NCBI RefSeq assembly: GCF_016097555.1
Contig: NC_054703.1
Location: 22,704,153-22,768,152 of the forward strand
Source of the DNA: Gigantopelta aegis
Taxonomy: Eukaryota; Mollusca; Gastropoda; Neomphalida; Peltospiridae
Reading direction: 5' to 3'
DNA: 64,000 nt
The stretch's first letter is position 1; each line of letters starts with the position of its first letter. The notes under the pieces were generated by a model that saw nothing but the letters and a program-made list of their open reading frames with translations, ran no database searches and was not told where the DNA came from. Made by a program: the position numbers and the translations under genes. Of this stretch, positions 1 through 11,345 are shown in pieces.

Positions 1-396
1 GAGCAGGGCAACCTGAATGCACAGGGCTACACTGACCAGATCCTCCGGCCACACATCGTTCCAGTTATGGCCAACGCCAACGCAGTGTTCCAACATGACA
101 ACGCCAGGCCTCACACAGCACGTCTCACAACGGCTTTCCTACAGAACAACAACATTAATGTCCTTCCTTGGCCATCGATATCACCGGATTTGAACCCAAT
201 TGAACATCTATGGGACGAGTTGGACCGACGCCTCCGACAGCGACAACCACAGCCTCAGACCCTGCCCGAGCTGGCAGCAGCCTTGCAGGCCGAGTGGGCC
301 ACCATCCCCCGGGACGTCATCCGTACTCTGGTTGCTTCAATGGGCAGGCGGTGCCAGGCAGTTGTCAACACACGCGGAGGCCACACCCGGTATTGA
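1..396 (+). CDS. Tc1-type transposase, C-terminal 131 residues (partial)
   Basis: The frame is open from base 1 to a TGA at 394-396. It carries the C-terminal half of a Tc1-type DDE transposase, which cuts and pastes the element at TA sites in the nucleus. Visible blocks are FQHDNARPH with the second catalytic Asp, and SPDLNPIEHLWDELDRR with the catalytic Glu. I count 34 residues between that Asp and Glu, the DD34E spacing of the Tc1 group. The protein ends GGHTRY, as do the copies near 56206 and 49418. The first catalytic Asp would lie upstream of the window. The part seen has no stop or frameshift, so this copy may be young, but completeness cannot be judged. Confidence 0.9.
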   Translation, partial: EQGNLNAQGYTDQILRPHIVPVMANANAVFQHDNARPHTARLTTAFLQNNNINVLPWPSISPDLNPIEHLWDELDRRLRQRQPQPQTLPELAAALQAEWATIPRDVIRTLVASMGRRCQAVVNTRGGHTRY

Positions 397-572
397 CTCC
401 AGATGACCTTGACCTTGGTGGTGTGTCCTATCACTTACTCACAATGGACTAGAGTGAATTGTGAACAATCCTGCAACATTTGGTAATTATCGGACTCACC
501 ATTCAATAATTAAATGAATTCTCCAAATGTTACGACAATGTGATTTTGCGTTTCTTCTTTTGAAGAGTATAT
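1..572 (+). mobile_element. Tc1/mariner transposon, 3' part, cut by the window edge
   Basis: The window opens inside the transposase gene and runs through its stop, a 3' UTR and the right terminal inverted repeat (about 545-572, reading out as 'GAAGAGTATA'). The same 3' UTR and terminal repeat occur inverted at 56035-56165, so the two belong to one Tc1-type family. The element probably ends near 570 at a TA. The left end lies outside the window. Confidence 0.88.
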
Positions 573-1264
573 ATCAATTCTAGATAACACCAAACGCACA
601 ATACTAATATCATCTTGATGAGGCAAATGTGCACATGGAAGTATTTATTATATTGTTGAATTGCTGTTTAAAAATACTTTTCAAAATTTATATTTTGAAA
701 GCTAAATAAGGTTAAAGTGTCGGATATTTTTTTATTACTTAACCATGTAGACATCAACATCGACATTAAAGATTTAGGTTCAGGAATATTTTCGAGTTAA
801 CCATTTAGAACAAACCATCTGTATTGAAGTTGAAATCTGGAAGATAAGTTTATTATTTAACCATTTAGAATATACCATCAACCTTACGTATGACGTCTAG
901 CGTATGCGCTTATTATTTATACATTTAGACAGTAGTTTTGGCACGAGTCTTTTCAGGAACAGTGTTCAGATAACTATTTTGAATACATCATCTGCATTAA
1001 AGTCTAAATCTGGAGGATAAATGTATGAAGAATAAACAATCAACATTAAGAATGAACTCTAGCGTATACGTGTATTATTTAATCATTTAAGCATTAAGAA
1101 TAATAGTTTCTGGCACAAGTATATTTATAGATGTTTTTTTTATAAAAGTTTTAAGAAAACCAATCCAAGGAACGAGCCATTACAAAATACACCATCAACA
1201 TTAAAGCCAAATTCTGGAGTATCCGTTTACTAGTTAAGCATTTAGAATACACCATCAACATTAA
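573..1264. repeat. AT-rich stretch with diverged copies of a ~60-bp repeat unit
   Basis: No gene is seen. From about 770 the sequence repeats phrases such as 'ACCATCAACATTAA', 'TCTAGCGTATGCG' and 'AAATCTGGAGGATAA', spaced roughly 60-120 bases apart. The same phrases form a clean tandem array at 61150-61378 and turn up at 49605-49760 and 63650-63820. This looks like an old dispersed satellite-like family. Confidence 0.6.
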
Positions 1265-1790
1265 AGCTAAATTCTGGAGTATCATCCTATGTCAACCTAT
1301 ATTTTAATAATATGTGCTGAAATTTTAAGTATTTTAGTGAGAAATAACAAAGGTATTAAAGGTATCACCATTGATGACACTGAATATTTAATATCACAAT
1401 ATGCTGATGACACCACTTTCATTCTTGATGGATCTTCTGAGTCTCTGAACAATTCTACAACAGAGTCTAACTACAAAAGATTAAATCATCCATGGAGATT
1501 ATTTCATTACACTAAAATGTGAAAGAATTCTAAATACATTTTGGAAAGATGTACTAATTAGTTGGGTTTTAATACAGCAAAAACTAAATATTGAAAATAA
1601 TGAAGATGTACAAGGATTAAATATCTGGTATAATACCAAAATATTGAAACATAATAAACCATTTTTGTATACCAATTATTTAAAGAAAGGGATTGTTTTT
1701 ATAAATGTCTTATTATATGAAAGTGGAAAGATTTTAGATTTTCAGTCTTTTAAATACAGGTATAATCTAAAACACATTTTTTGAATTATT
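1265..1790 (+). pseudogene. LINE (Tx1/L1-like) reverse transcriptase relic
   Basis: Translation from about 1290 gives a reverse transcriptase core: ILIICAEILSILVRNNKGI, then ISQYADDTTFILDGSSESL, with the YADD catalytic box of non-LTR retrotransposons. Downstream (about 1560-1790) another frame reads NIWYNTKILKHNKPFLYTN and FINVLLYESGKILDFQSF, which resembles the C-terminal region of Tx1/L1-type ORF2 proteins as I remember them. The sequence between the two blocks is far too short for the family, so a large internal deletion has joined them, and there are also frame breaks. It is a dead fragment with neither LINE end visible. The clade is a judgement from motifs; the identity as a LINE is firm. 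Confidence 0.75.
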
Positions 1791-1854
1791 TATCATTAGT
1801 AAATGCTGTAAAAAGCTTTCTTACGCTCATTAAACAACATTAAAAACATGACAT

Positions 1855-2054
1855 NNNNNNNNNNNNNNNNNNNNNNNNNNNNNNNNNNNNNNNNNNNNNN
1901 NNNNNNNNNNNNNNNNNNNNNNNNNNNNNNNNNNNNNNNNNNNNNNNNNNNNNNNNNNNNNNNNNNNNNNNNNNNNNNNNNNNNNNNNNNNNNNNNNNNN
2001 NNNNNNNNNNNNNNNNNNNNNNNNNNNNNNNNNNNNNNNNNNNNNNNNNNNNNN
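1855..2054. other. Assembly gap (200 N)
   Basis: Exactly 200 Ns, a placeholder length. It sits directly at the outer edge of the left arm of the large inverted duplication, where assemblers often fail. Confidence 0.99.
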
Positions 2055-2332
2055 AAGCACGCGAAAACGCCATTTTCATAAAAATAATTTAAACAGCACG
2101 AAAAATGTCATGTTTGATATATATTAGCCAAATAAGAACAACCAAAGAGATACATAACAATTCAAATGCGTAATATTCATTGAAATGTTATTTATTAAAT
2201 AGTAAAAGTATAATTAAATCCATATAAGTGGCAGACTTTCTCTATTTCATCCTAGGTCTACTTTTTTCATCAGTGTAAATACAGTTGCGATAGACATACA
2301 GACACATACACGCGCTCACACACACATACACA

Positions 2333-2556
<224 letters not shown>

Positions 2557-3000
2557 CAAAAAATATCAACAAATAAAAACCCTACTCCCCTTCTATAACT
2601 TCTTAATTTAAGCTCTGAGCTAAAGTTTGATAAAACTTTATGTTCTCCAGGTAAAGATGGTATTTTCAGTAGTTCATCTCGTAGTACAGTTCTTTTGTGG
2701 CATATCTGCTTATCTGACTATGCCCACCAGTTGATTACTAGTACATATGTACATATACAATATAGACACTTTGAAAACTAACACTTTACACTTTTATACA
2801 TGGTGATGCCAACACCACTGACCATGCCATACCAGATGGACAATGTTGATAATCGTGATTCCAGTTTGATACCAATGATGATAACTCGGAATCGGAAGAC
2901 AATGCTCAGTCCAGAAGAATCGTAAAGATGATGAGACAAATGACATTTGTTTACAACACTGTTCCATATTATAACATAATGCTTCTCTATCATCACATAG

Positions 3001-3092
3001 TTTTTGCATTTACCATAATTTGACACCCAATAGCCGATGTATTTTTCGTGCTGGGGTGTCGTTAAACATTCGTTCGTTCATTCATTCATTCT
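3001..3092 (+). repeat. LINE 3' tail fragment with (ATTC)n end
   Basis: Reads 'GACACCCAATAGCCGATG', then 'GGGGTGTCGTTAAAC', then a short ATTC array. The same block is the 3' end of the RNase H LINE at 25612-25690 (inverted) and lies at 14920-15020 and 41131-41190. It is a 5'-truncated LINE end, lying in the inverted-duplication arm. Confidence 0.75.
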
Positions 3093-3279
3093 ATCAATTC
3101 TCTGATAATGATTTACAATTGTCACATTACCTTTGCGACAGCAATGTACTGATATACCCTTTGAATCATGATAAAAATGTTGGTTCATATAGTTATTATT
3201 TGATCACTACTACTAACAAAATGACAAACCTTGACAACTATTTACATTTTTACTTTTACCCCTCCCTTAATTAGAGGGC

Positions 3280-3496
3280 AGCAATTTCACACACTGGCCT
3301 GACCAACCTGGTTCACATCCAAGACACCTTAACGACACAGAAACAACAAGATGGAATTTTGCAGCCAGACCTCGTTCCAGTTACAAATAACGCCAACGTT
3401 GTATTCCACCACGATAATGCAAGGCATCGACCACAGCCACATAATCACCGACAGTTGACACTGACACTACAGGCAGAGTGGGCCTTCACAAGGTGG
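3280..3496 (+). pseudogene. Tc1-type transposase relic
   Basis: Weak but readable transposase remains: a block like AISHTGLTNLVHIQDTL followed by NANVVFHHDNAR, then a jump to the 'LQAEWA' region. Compared with the better copy at 56206-56784, the segment holding the catalytic Glu is deleted. A type-C SINE follows at once. The same relic + SINE composite recurs at 14385-14740 (mirrored) and 21340-21620. Confidence 0.7.
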
Positions 3497-3806
3497 GGGG
3501 CGGGATTTAGCTCAGTCGGTTGAGTGCACACCTGAGGTGCTTGCGTCGCAGGATCGAACCACCTCAGTTGATTCCTTCCACTGACTGGGATTTTCTCGTT
3601 TCAACCAGTGCACCACAACTGGTCAAAGGCCGTGGTATGTGTTTTCCTGTCTGTGGGGAAGTGCACATAAAAATTGCCTTGCCGCATTAAGAAAAATGTA
3701 GTGCGTTTCCTCTGTGGACTATGAGTCAGAATTACCGAATGTTTGACATCCAATAGCCGATGATTAATTAATCCATGTGTTCTAGTGGTGTCGTTAAACA
3801 CATACA
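3497..3806 (+). repeat. SINE, tRNA head type C, full length
   Basis: The head reads 'GGCGGGATTTAGCTCAGTCG' with a pol III box-A-like 'TAGCTCAGTCGG' and box-B-like 'GGATCGAACC'. The shared body ('CCTGTCTGTGGG') and the tail 'GACATCCAATAGCCGATG' to 'GTGTCGTTAAAC' follow. It is inserted beside the Tc1 relic. Confidence 0.85.
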
Positions 3807-3888
3807 TTTTACAACATTTCCACAAGGTGTAATTATGATTGCTTTTATTGGAAAGAGATGTCAGGTAGTTCTTTTCTCCCATGGAAGG

Positions 3889-4108
3889 CCGGTACAGGAT
3901 GTAGCCCAGTGGTAAAGCGTTCGCTTGATACGCCGTCGGTCTGGGACCGATCCCCGTCGGTGAGTCCATTGGGCTATTTCTCACTCCAACCACTGCACCA
4001 CAACCCTCAATATATGTGTGGTCCTTAACCATATGTCCGACGCCATATAACCGTAAATAAAATGTGTTGAGTGCGTCGTTAAATAAAACAGTTCCTTCCT
4101 TCCTTCCT
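3889..4108 (+). repeat. SINE, tRNA head type A, shortened body
   Basis: Head with 'GTAGCCCAGTGGTAAAGCG' (box A) and 'GATCCCCGTCGGTGAG'. The middle of the body is missing. The tail is the second type: 'ACCATATGTCCGACGCCATA', then 'GTCGTTAAATAAAAC' and a CCTT run. Confidence 0.85.
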
Positions 4109-4356
4109 ATGGAGGGAACACAAGATATTGACTGCATACCGTTAACTTTCAAAATATCACGTCAGCAACTGCAATTTCTTTTATGTTTTAATAGTAAGTA
4201 AAAATCTTCTTCTTTTTTTTCAATCTGCCGTACCTAAAAAAACAACAACAATTTATTGGCTAGGCAGTGAGAAGTGAGTTATTAGAGAGATTAAATTCCC
4301 TTACGTGTCTTAGGATACTTTACACCCCACTGTTTCCATGATCAAAATGTTTAAAG

Positions 4357-4588
4357 TTTGTTTTTGTTTAACGACACAACTAGAGCCCACTGAATGTCAA
4401 ACATTTGGTAAGTTTTGACAAGTAGTCCAGTAACAGCAATATATTTTTATATGAAATTTCCCAAAGACAGGACACCACATGCCATGTCCTTTGGTATGAC
4501 AGTGGTGAGGCATATGTGGTCAAGGAATAGGTCCACTCAGGTGATTAGATCCTACGACATACGTATCCGACTGAGCTAAATCCCGCCC
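4357..4588 (-). repeat. SINE, head type C, reverse orientation
   Basis: Reads tail first ('GTTTAACGACACAACTAGAG') to head last ('CTGAGCTAAATCCCGCCC'). The body is partly deleted. Its mirror copy is at 13308-13540, and part of it occurs at 54009-54125. Confidence 0.8.
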
Positions 4589-4605
4589 AGAGGTGGTCAG
4601 TTAAA

Positions 4606-4760
4606 ATTTGTTTTTGCTTAACGACAGCACTAGAGCACGTTGATTAATTAATCATCGGCTACTGGATGTGAAACATTTGACGATTCTGACATTATTATAG
4701 TCTTGGAGAGGAAACCAGGTATATGTTTTCCATTAGCAGCAAGAGATCGTTTTATATGTG
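4606..4760 (-). repeat. SINE 3' fragment, reverse orientation
   Basis: Tail and part of the body only ('CGACAGCACTAGAGCACG', 'TTAGCAGCAAGAGATCG'). The match to the right arm (13140-13290) stops inside it, which sets the inner edge of the inverted duplication. Confidence 0.75.
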
Positions 4761-4762
4761 CT

Positions 4763-5025
4763 TTCAATTATTGAATAAATAAGGTTTGGCGAAATGCATA
4801 CAAAACTACTGAGCGATAAATGTTTCGTAACACAAAGCTGAACATTATTATTGTCAGACAATTTGCGATCAATCGTTATACCTCTCTTGGCGTCATTAAC
4901 AAGTAACCATACCGCTGACACAAGTTTTATGTAACTAGAAATCAATGTCATGATTGAAATGACAAGTGGAAAGTGCTCTATTACAAATTATGAACACAAA
5001 AGCACAGGATTACATGATATTTAAT

Positions 5026-5078
<53 letters not shown>

Positions 5079-5640
5079 TTGTTGTTTTCAATATTTATCA
5101 CGAGGGAACATTATAAACATCGAAGTGTCTTCGACATACATACTATATATAGATATTCATACCTACCTACCTACATACATACATACATGCATACATACAC
5201 ACACATATAAGCATGCATATGTATGTATATATGCATTACAAAATGAAAGAAACAAAACGTTACAGGAGAAATGCATTATTATTAGCAGCGTGGAACATAT
5301 GTTAGATCATTAGGGAACATTTTCGTAAAACAGGAAAGTCCAATACCTTCACCTCAGCATACTTCCACGAACATTATAGATCCATTTCTTCCTCTGTTGT
5401 AGAGGGCACGAAACAAATACTATTTAAAAATTGACAGACCTGTACGTTAGACATTTTTTTTATTGTTTTATCTTACAACCAATTGCTTTGTAACGCATTT
5501 AGCGAGCGAATGCGAGTTGGATACATGGTTAAATAATGAGTTGTAAGATAAAATATATCTAACGGACACGAATGTAAAATTATTTTTAAAAAAATGATCT
5601 TAAAAAAACCAGGTTTAAAATATAAACGTTTCCAACACTC
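4763..5640. other. Gene-free stretch with duplicated relic and microsatellites
   Basis: 4763-4965 is a diverged copy of 23480-23830 (shared 'GTAACACAAAGCTGAA' and 'CTAGAAATCAATGTCATG'). 5031-5076 is an AT repeat and 5160-5230 a CATA/CATG-rich run. The remaining few hundred bases show nothing I recognise. Confidence 0.6.
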
Positions 5641-5677
5641 ACGCACACACAAACACACACACACATACACACACATG

Positions 5678-5731
<54 letters not shown>

Positions 5732-5770
5732 CACACACAAACACACACGCATACACACACACGTATACAA
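5640..5770. repeat. (CA)n(TA)n(CA)n microsatellite
   Basis: Dinucleotide repeats of about 130 bases. All open frames through it are repeat artefacts. Confidence 0.95.
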
Positions 5771-5778
5771 ACATAAAG

Positions 5779-6050
5779 TGTGTTGTGTTTAACGACACAT
5801 CTAGAGCACATTGATTTATTACTTATGGCCTATTGGATGTCAAACATTTGGTAATTTTAACACATGGTCTATGGAAACCCGTTACATTGTTCCATTAGTA
5901 GCAAGGGTTCTTTTTATGCACCGCCCCATAGACAAGATTGCACATACCGCGGTCTTTGATATACAGGTCGTGGTGCACTGGTTGGATCGGGAAATAACCC
6001 AATGGGGCCATCGACGGGCTAGCGCTGTACCACTGGGTTATGTCCCGCCC
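5779..6050 (-). repeat. SINE, head type A, reverse, near full length
   Basis: Starts with the tail 'GTTTAACGACACATCTAGAG' and ends with the inverted head 'CACTGGGTTATGTCCCGCCC'. Confidence 0.88.
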
Positions 6051-6245
6051 ACACATGTATACACGGGAAACTCATTATCTCGAAGATGCCAGTGGCAGTC
6101 AGTAAGTTTGGAACGTCGGTATATCCCAGTTTTTCAGATAAAATTCAAATGAAATAGCAAAACTATTTTGCAAATTGAGATGGTGATGTTTTACATTTAA
6201 AAATCACACCGTAATACACTTGCTGCACCTTGGTGACAAAATCAA

Positions 6246-6351
<106 letters not shown>

Positions 6352-6905
6352 GCATAGTAGTATGTTCCCATAAATCGCTTTCAGATGTTTCAACTGTAGG
6401 ACATTCACTCCTCCGATCGCAGTTTTGTAAATATGATCAAACCCACACTGATACTGGATAAAACACAAACAATTCGTCGTGAAAAATCTGGATGACTGTT
6501 TTTCAGTTGACGCAGTTGTCAATATGTAGTTCTATTTTTTGTCTGTTTCTCTTCTGCTTTTTTTAGGGGGAGGGGTTGAGGGTGGCGGTGTGTGTGGGTT
6601 GTTGTTGTTGTTTGCTTTGTTTACTTTCCTTTTTAGTCACTGGCACAATGCCAATTAATGAACACTTGTTTTGTATCATTCTAATAATTAACTGTGTTGT
6701 TGGTTTGTGTTCTGTTATGCCATTTGTTATGCTATTAAACACAGATATCGATTATACGAACAGTGTGAAACATAATTGGACGAGCTCTATTGTTGTACAC
6801 AGACGACTCAGGAGACGACACGAAACTAAATATACTTCTCGGGGTGTGGTTTTCTGTGATCAGTCCATGAGTAAAGACACTAACGACAACATTTTAATAC
6901 AAAGT

Positions 6906-7187
6906 ATGTTTTGCACCGTTATAAATAAAGCTATAATTTACTTAATAGTGATGACTATTTGCACAACGGGAGTAATCCCATGGAAACAAAACATATTTCG
7001 AAAAGTGTCCAGTATTCCCGTGATAGAGAATGCTTGCGACCTCTGGAAAGGTGTTGTTTGGAGTCCGGTGGATTGTTCTAAAACATGTTTAAGTGATGAA
7101 CGATGTGTTCTCTTCATGCATGATAAAAACGGAACATGTTCTACGTATTGTAACATCGGGACGGAGGTTGAAGCTGTGCATGGATAT
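6906..7187 (+). CDS. PAN/apple-domain secreted protein exon, copy A
   Basis: The likely start is the ATG at 6906, because this part is the one conserved in copies B, C and D; the frame is open further upstream to 6576 without conservation as protein. Residues 1-25 hold a hydrophobic stretch (AIIYLIVMTICTTGVIP) that fits a signal peptide. Residues 30-94 look like a PAN/apple module: IFRKVSSIPV, then CDLWKGVV, DCSKTCLSDERCVLF and CSTYC, with the Cys spacing expected for disulfide pairs. The exon probably ends at 7187, before a good donor (GTATGT). A C-type lectin exon follows at 9187 on the same strand. PAN plus lectin modules are usual for extracellular binding proteins; that role is inference. 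This is the only one of the four copies with the frame intact through the signal peptide and PAN module. Confidence 0.6.
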
Positions 7188-7661
7188 GTATGTCTCTGGT
7201 GAACTTTCTCTTTGTTTCTCATGTTTTTTTGCTTCTTTGTTTTACTCTAGTCTGCTACCACTGTAAGATCTTTCTGAATAATAAAATGTTTTAAGGGCTA
7301 CAATTACATACTAAATACATTTATTTTTGGTTTTTAATATCAATGTCTTTATATTCAATATGGTTCTGGTACGTTTTGGTAGTTTCTGGTAGTCGTTTTG
7401 AGGTTTTTGCTATTTGTTTCTTTTCCGTGTACTCCTCTGTGATTATATTAAACATAATTAAAAATAGCTATGCATACGTGTTTAAATGAAGACACATGGT
7501 GATAAGACGGTCAGATATAGTTATAGTATTTCCACGAATCTGCAATTAGTATTTAATGATATTTGAGATGTTTGTCTATGGTTTGGTGTATTTTCTTGAA
7601 GGCTGCTTATGCTATTTCAATTAAATAATTAATTGAATGCTAGTGTTCGAGGTACCTGTTT

Positions 7662-7692
<31 letters not shown>

Positions 7693-7710
7693 GAAGAAGA
7701 AGAAGAATAG

Positions 7711-8030
7711 GGGCGGGACAGAGCCAGTGGTAAAGCGCTCGTTCGAAGCGCAGTCGGCTTGGGATCGATCCCCGTCGGTGGGCCCATTGGACTATTTCTC
7801 GTTCCAGCCAGTGCACCACTACTGGTATATCAAAGACCGTCCTATGTACTACCCTGTCTGTGGGATAGTGCATATAAAATATCCCTTGCTGCTAATCGAA
7901 AAGAGTAGCCCATAAAGTGGTGACCGCGGGTTTCCTCTCTCAATATATGTGTGGTCCTTAACCATATGTCTCACGCTATATAACCGTAAACGAAATGTGT
8001 TGAGTGCGTCGTTAAATAAAACATTTCTTT
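7711..8030 (+). repeat. SINE, head type A, full length
   Basis: Preceded by an (AAT)n(AAG)n run. Head 'CCAGTGGTAAAGCGCTCG', box-B-like 'GGATCGATCCCCGTCGG', full body, tail 'GTGCGTCGTTAAATAAAAC'. The equivalent copy in block B is at 30137-30460. Confidence 0.9.
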
Positions 8031-8321
8031 CTATTACTAATAATAATATGACTTTTAAGCATTTTGCGTTTGTTCATAAAATAATCGCATTTAAATAAGT
8101 AGTGATATACATCTACACAGTCTGTTTTCCACAGGGTACTGCTACAGCATCTTGATTCTGAAAGCAAATAATGATTGCACGTTCTGAATTTCAGAAGGAT
8201 GGCACAGTTTTTGGAGCAATTTAAATTTAGTAAAGTAATTTGTTTTTAGATGTTGATTCGATGTTTTTATGTCAGGTTTGGAATTATTGGTCTAATTGCC
8301 TTCGTTTAACATGCTAAAAAA
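8031..8321. other. Unique spacer inside block A
   Basis: About 290 bases conserved in block B (30461-30755) with no open frame or motif I recognise; probably intron of the PAN-lectin gene. Confidence 0.5.
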
Positions 8322-8618
8322 ATGGTTTTGTTTAACGACACCACTAGAGCACATTGATTTAATAATCATCGGCTATTGCTTGTCACAAATTTGGTAATTC
8401 CGCAATACAGTCTTAGAGAGGAAACCCCCTACAGTTTACAAAGGATTGTTTTTATGCATTATCCCACAGACAGGATAGCATATACCACGGCCTTTGATAT
8501 ACCAGTCGTGGTGTACTGGCTGTAGCGAGAAATAGCCCAATGTGCCCACCGACGGGGATCGATCTCAGAACGAACGCGCCTCAAGAGAGCGTTTTACCAC
8601 TGGGCTACGCCCCGCCCC
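8322..8618 (-). repeat. SINE, head type A, reverse
   Basis: Tail 'GTTTAACGACACCACTAGAG' to inverted head 'CACTGGGCTACGCCCCGCCC'. The copy in block B (30756-31034) has the same position. Confidence 0.88.
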
Positions 8619-8673
8619 TTAGCCCAGTCCGCCATTTATGTCAGAGGAAAAAGTATAGTATTCTACATTTTTA

Positions 8674-9080
8674 GGGGCGGGACGTAACCGCAGTGGTAAA
8701 GCGCTCCCTTGATGCGCGGTTGACCTTGGATCGATACCCGTCGGTGGGCACATTGGGCTATTTTTCGCTACAGCCAGTACACCACGATATATGCTATCCT
8801 GTCTGTGGGATGATGCATATAAAAGATTCTTTGCTACTAATGAAACATCCTGTCCTGAACAAAGGAGACGGCATGGGTCAACACCTGTTCCCATGACAGG
8901 CGTGCGCTGTAACAGCTTGATCTGAATATGGACGTTAAGCTCTATGGCGTGACGTGACCTAATGGTAGCGGATTTCCTCCCTAAGACTAAATGTATATGT
9001 TGCAGTTAACACCCAAAAGCAGACGATTAATAAATCAATGTGCTCTACTGGTGTCGTTAAACGAAACAAACTTTAACTTT
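8674..9080 (+). repeat. Chimeric SINE A carrying a piece of another LINE tail
   Basis: Head and body are type A. From about 8843 to 8935 the body is replaced by 'CCCATGACAGGCGTGCGCTG' and 'GGACGTTAAGC', the 3' end of a CR1/L2-like LINE also seen at 26708-26792. The usual SINE tail then resumes ('GTGTCGTTAAACGAAAC'). Confidence 0.7.
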
Positions 9081-9186
9081 ATTCTCCATTTTAACAACCT
9101 GGGAGGGTTGTTATTTCATAAACTGTGTGATATTCTGTGTCAAAAATATGGTGATAGAAAATAATAGGACGTATATTTAGTTTCAG

Positions 9187-9275
9187 ACACATGTCAGCGT
9201 GGTTTTATGAAATACAGAAACAGCTGTTACTGGTTTTCACCGAAATCAGCGGGCGGAACATGGGATGAAGGCAAG
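9187..9275 (+). CDS. C-type lectin domain, first exon, copy A
   Basis: An 89-bp exon with a consensus acceptor (TTTAGTTTCAG) and donor (AAG|GTACTA). It encodes TCQRGFMKYRNSCYWFS followed by TWDEGK, the start of a C-type lectin fold: the first Cys, the 'NSCYWFS' strand and the 'TWDEG' helix start. The rest of the domain must lie in downstream exons, which I do not find on this strand. It lies 2 kb after the PAN exon and is repeated at 31266-31354. The role as an extracellular sugar- or protein-binding lectin is known for the family; function here is unknown. No frame damage is visible. Confidence 0.72.
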
Positions 9276-9345
9276 GTACTACGTCTAATTTTGTTTCATT
9301 ATCATTTCATATATTTTCAATTCTGACATCCGATTCATGTTCGTT

Positions 9346-9673
9346 GGGGCGGGACGTAGCCCAGTGGTAAAGAGTTCACTTGATGAGCGGTTAGTCTAGG
9401 ATCGATCCCTGTCAGTGGACCCATTGGGCTATTTCTCGTTCCAGCCATTGCTCCACAACTGGTGTAACAAAGGCCGTGGTATGTGTTATCCTGTCTGTGG
9501 GATGGTGCATGTAAAATATACCTTGATGCTAATCGAAAAGAGTAGCCCATGAAGTGACGACAGCGGGTTTCGTCTCTCAATATATGTTTGTTCCATAACC
9601 ATATGTCCGCCCCCATATTACCGTAAATAAAATATCTTGAGGGCGTCGTTAAATAAAACATTTCCTTCCTTCC
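9346..9673 (+). repeat. SINE, head type A, full length
   Basis: Head 'GGGCGGGACGTAGCCCAGTG', full body, tail ending in a CCTT run. Shared with block B at 31425. Confidence 0.9.
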
Positions 9674-9746
9674 AATTCACGTTCAAGCAGTCTGTCCTGG
9701 GCACACGCCTCAGTTATCTGAGCTGCCAAGCAGAACAAATAAAAAA

Positions 9747-9921
9747 TGTTGTTTTTGTTTAACGAAACCACTAGAGCACATTGATTTACTAACCATCGAC
9801 TATTGGATGTCAAACATTTTATACTTCTGATGTATAGTCTTTGAGAGGACACCCGCTACAGGTTTGCATTAGTAGCAAGGGATCTTTTATATGCACCATC
9901 CCACAGACAGAATAGTACACA
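9747..9921 (-). repeat. SINE 3' part, reverse
   Basis: Tail and half the body; the copy in block B (31818-32120) keeps the head. It breaks off at 9921, where block A continues with the sequence found at 32708 in block B. Confidence 0.8.
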
Positions 9922-10138
9922 TCCAGATAGAAATGTTTCAATAGTATCGTAATTCTTATTGCGCACACACTAAGTATTGACAATGATCCTTTCTAATCTT
10001 GTTCTGCTGGGGGTGGGTGTATTCGGGCTGGGGGGTTGTGTAGCACTAAATTTTCAGTTATAAAAATAAATGGTGACATACAAGTAATGTGCGCGGCCAT
10101 AGATAAATTGCGACACCTTTTACACTTTTACTTGGGGA

Positions 10139-10180
<42 letters not shown>

Positions 10181-10624
10181 TTATTCTATAACCTACCCAT
10201 GATATCCATGCCATAAACCCATGTGATAATTTACTTTATTAACTCGGTTAATAACGGTATACAAATGGTATGTGTTGCTGTGGATGGGTCATTTGCTTAC
10301 AAGCCAACAAGACCCGTGTACATGACCGTAACGTTTTCAAAGACTTCTTTAAAATGCGTGACGTCAAACTAATTTGTGCCAATCGTGATGACGTCATATT
10401 ACCGATGGCGGCGACTTTAGTACCGTTATTTACTCAAAATTGAATTTAAATATTATTTTAAAAGTCGTATAGCATAAACAGAATTCGCAGCTCGTTTTTT
10501 TTAATATGTAAAATATCAACCTCGTCCAGTTAATCGGTATTTACTTGGCAGAGCCTCGCCAAATACCGATTAACATAGACTCGGTTCATATTTTCCATAT
10601 TAAAAATACTCGTGACAAATCATA

Positions 10625-10683
<59 letters not shown>
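9922..10683. other. Gene-free stretch with an ATT microsatellite and a 50-bp-arm hairpin
   Basis: Up to 10385 it repeats 32708-33165. 10138-10174 is an (ATT)n run. 10501-10549 and 10557-10603 are reverse complements apart from a few mismatches (arms built on 'TAATCGGTATTT'), a foldback probably of MITE origin. A TA then TG repeat follows (10625-10683). Confidence 0.6.
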
Positions 10684-10685
<2 letters not shown>

Positions 10686-11220
10686 TCTTCAAAAAAAGTA
10701 GGGGAACTCTAATAAGAATTTACAATTGACATAATTGTAAGGTATATTATCTGTGGGGGATATATGATATTAGAGAATTAATTGGGCAAACATTACAACC
10801 GGTAGTTCAGTATTACAGTAGGTTTTATGACCATCAAGGATCTTGAAAGACGATTGGGGTCAGAAGTGTAATTTGAAAGTTGACGTTTTTTTTATCAGTA
10901 AATCTCAAATTCAAACAATAAAAATGACTAAAAACAAAACAATAACAACTGTATGATCAACAGAATGAAAGCGATTGACAGAAATAATGTTCCACAGTGA
11001 TTAATATATCTTCATGAAAATTGTCAAAATCGAGAATGACACACTACGCAAGTGTACGGGGCAACTGCGTGATCCACGTGCAAACTATGGAATGTGTTTC
11101 GGTGTGTTGATAAACGGACCTGAATGTTCTTTACTAGGATATCTGTGGTCAAAACGTATGTTTCGTCTTATGGTTGATATTAACATTAATATTTCAGGTT
11201 CCCCTACTTTTTTTGAAGAA
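10684..11220. mobile_element. Tc1/mariner-type MITE, ~540 bp
   Basis: The ends are inverted repeats: 'CTTCAAAAAAAGTAGGGGAA' at 10686 and its complement at 11199-11218. It lies between TG/TA repeats, so a TA target duplication cannot be proven. No transposase is encoded. Half of another copy lies at 16148-16275. Confidence 0.78.
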
Positions 11221-11221
11221 T

Positions 11222-11232
11222 CTATCTATCTA

Positions 11233-11304
<72 letters not shown>
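11222..11304. repeat. (TA)n microsatellite
   Basis: About 80 bases of TATC then TA repeat immediately after the MITE. Confidence 0.97.
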
Positions 11305-11305
<1 letters not shown>

Positions 11306-11345
11306 TGCATTTTCAGTGCAATCGAAGTATGTGATATTTTTCATT

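Noticed and set aside
1830-2081. Frames across N gaps
   Set aside because: The same applies at 20119-20602 and 53543-54103; Ns are translated as X and carry no evidence.
3497-3580. tRNA gene
   Set aside because: Box A and B are present, but the sequence continues into the SINE body, the cloverleaf is imperfect and many copies exist; same for all type A, B and C heads.
3601-4152. 183-codon minus frame
   Set aside because: Runs through three SINE pieces; same 'SPMGPPTGIDPR'-type peptide appears wherever a type-A SINE is inverted.
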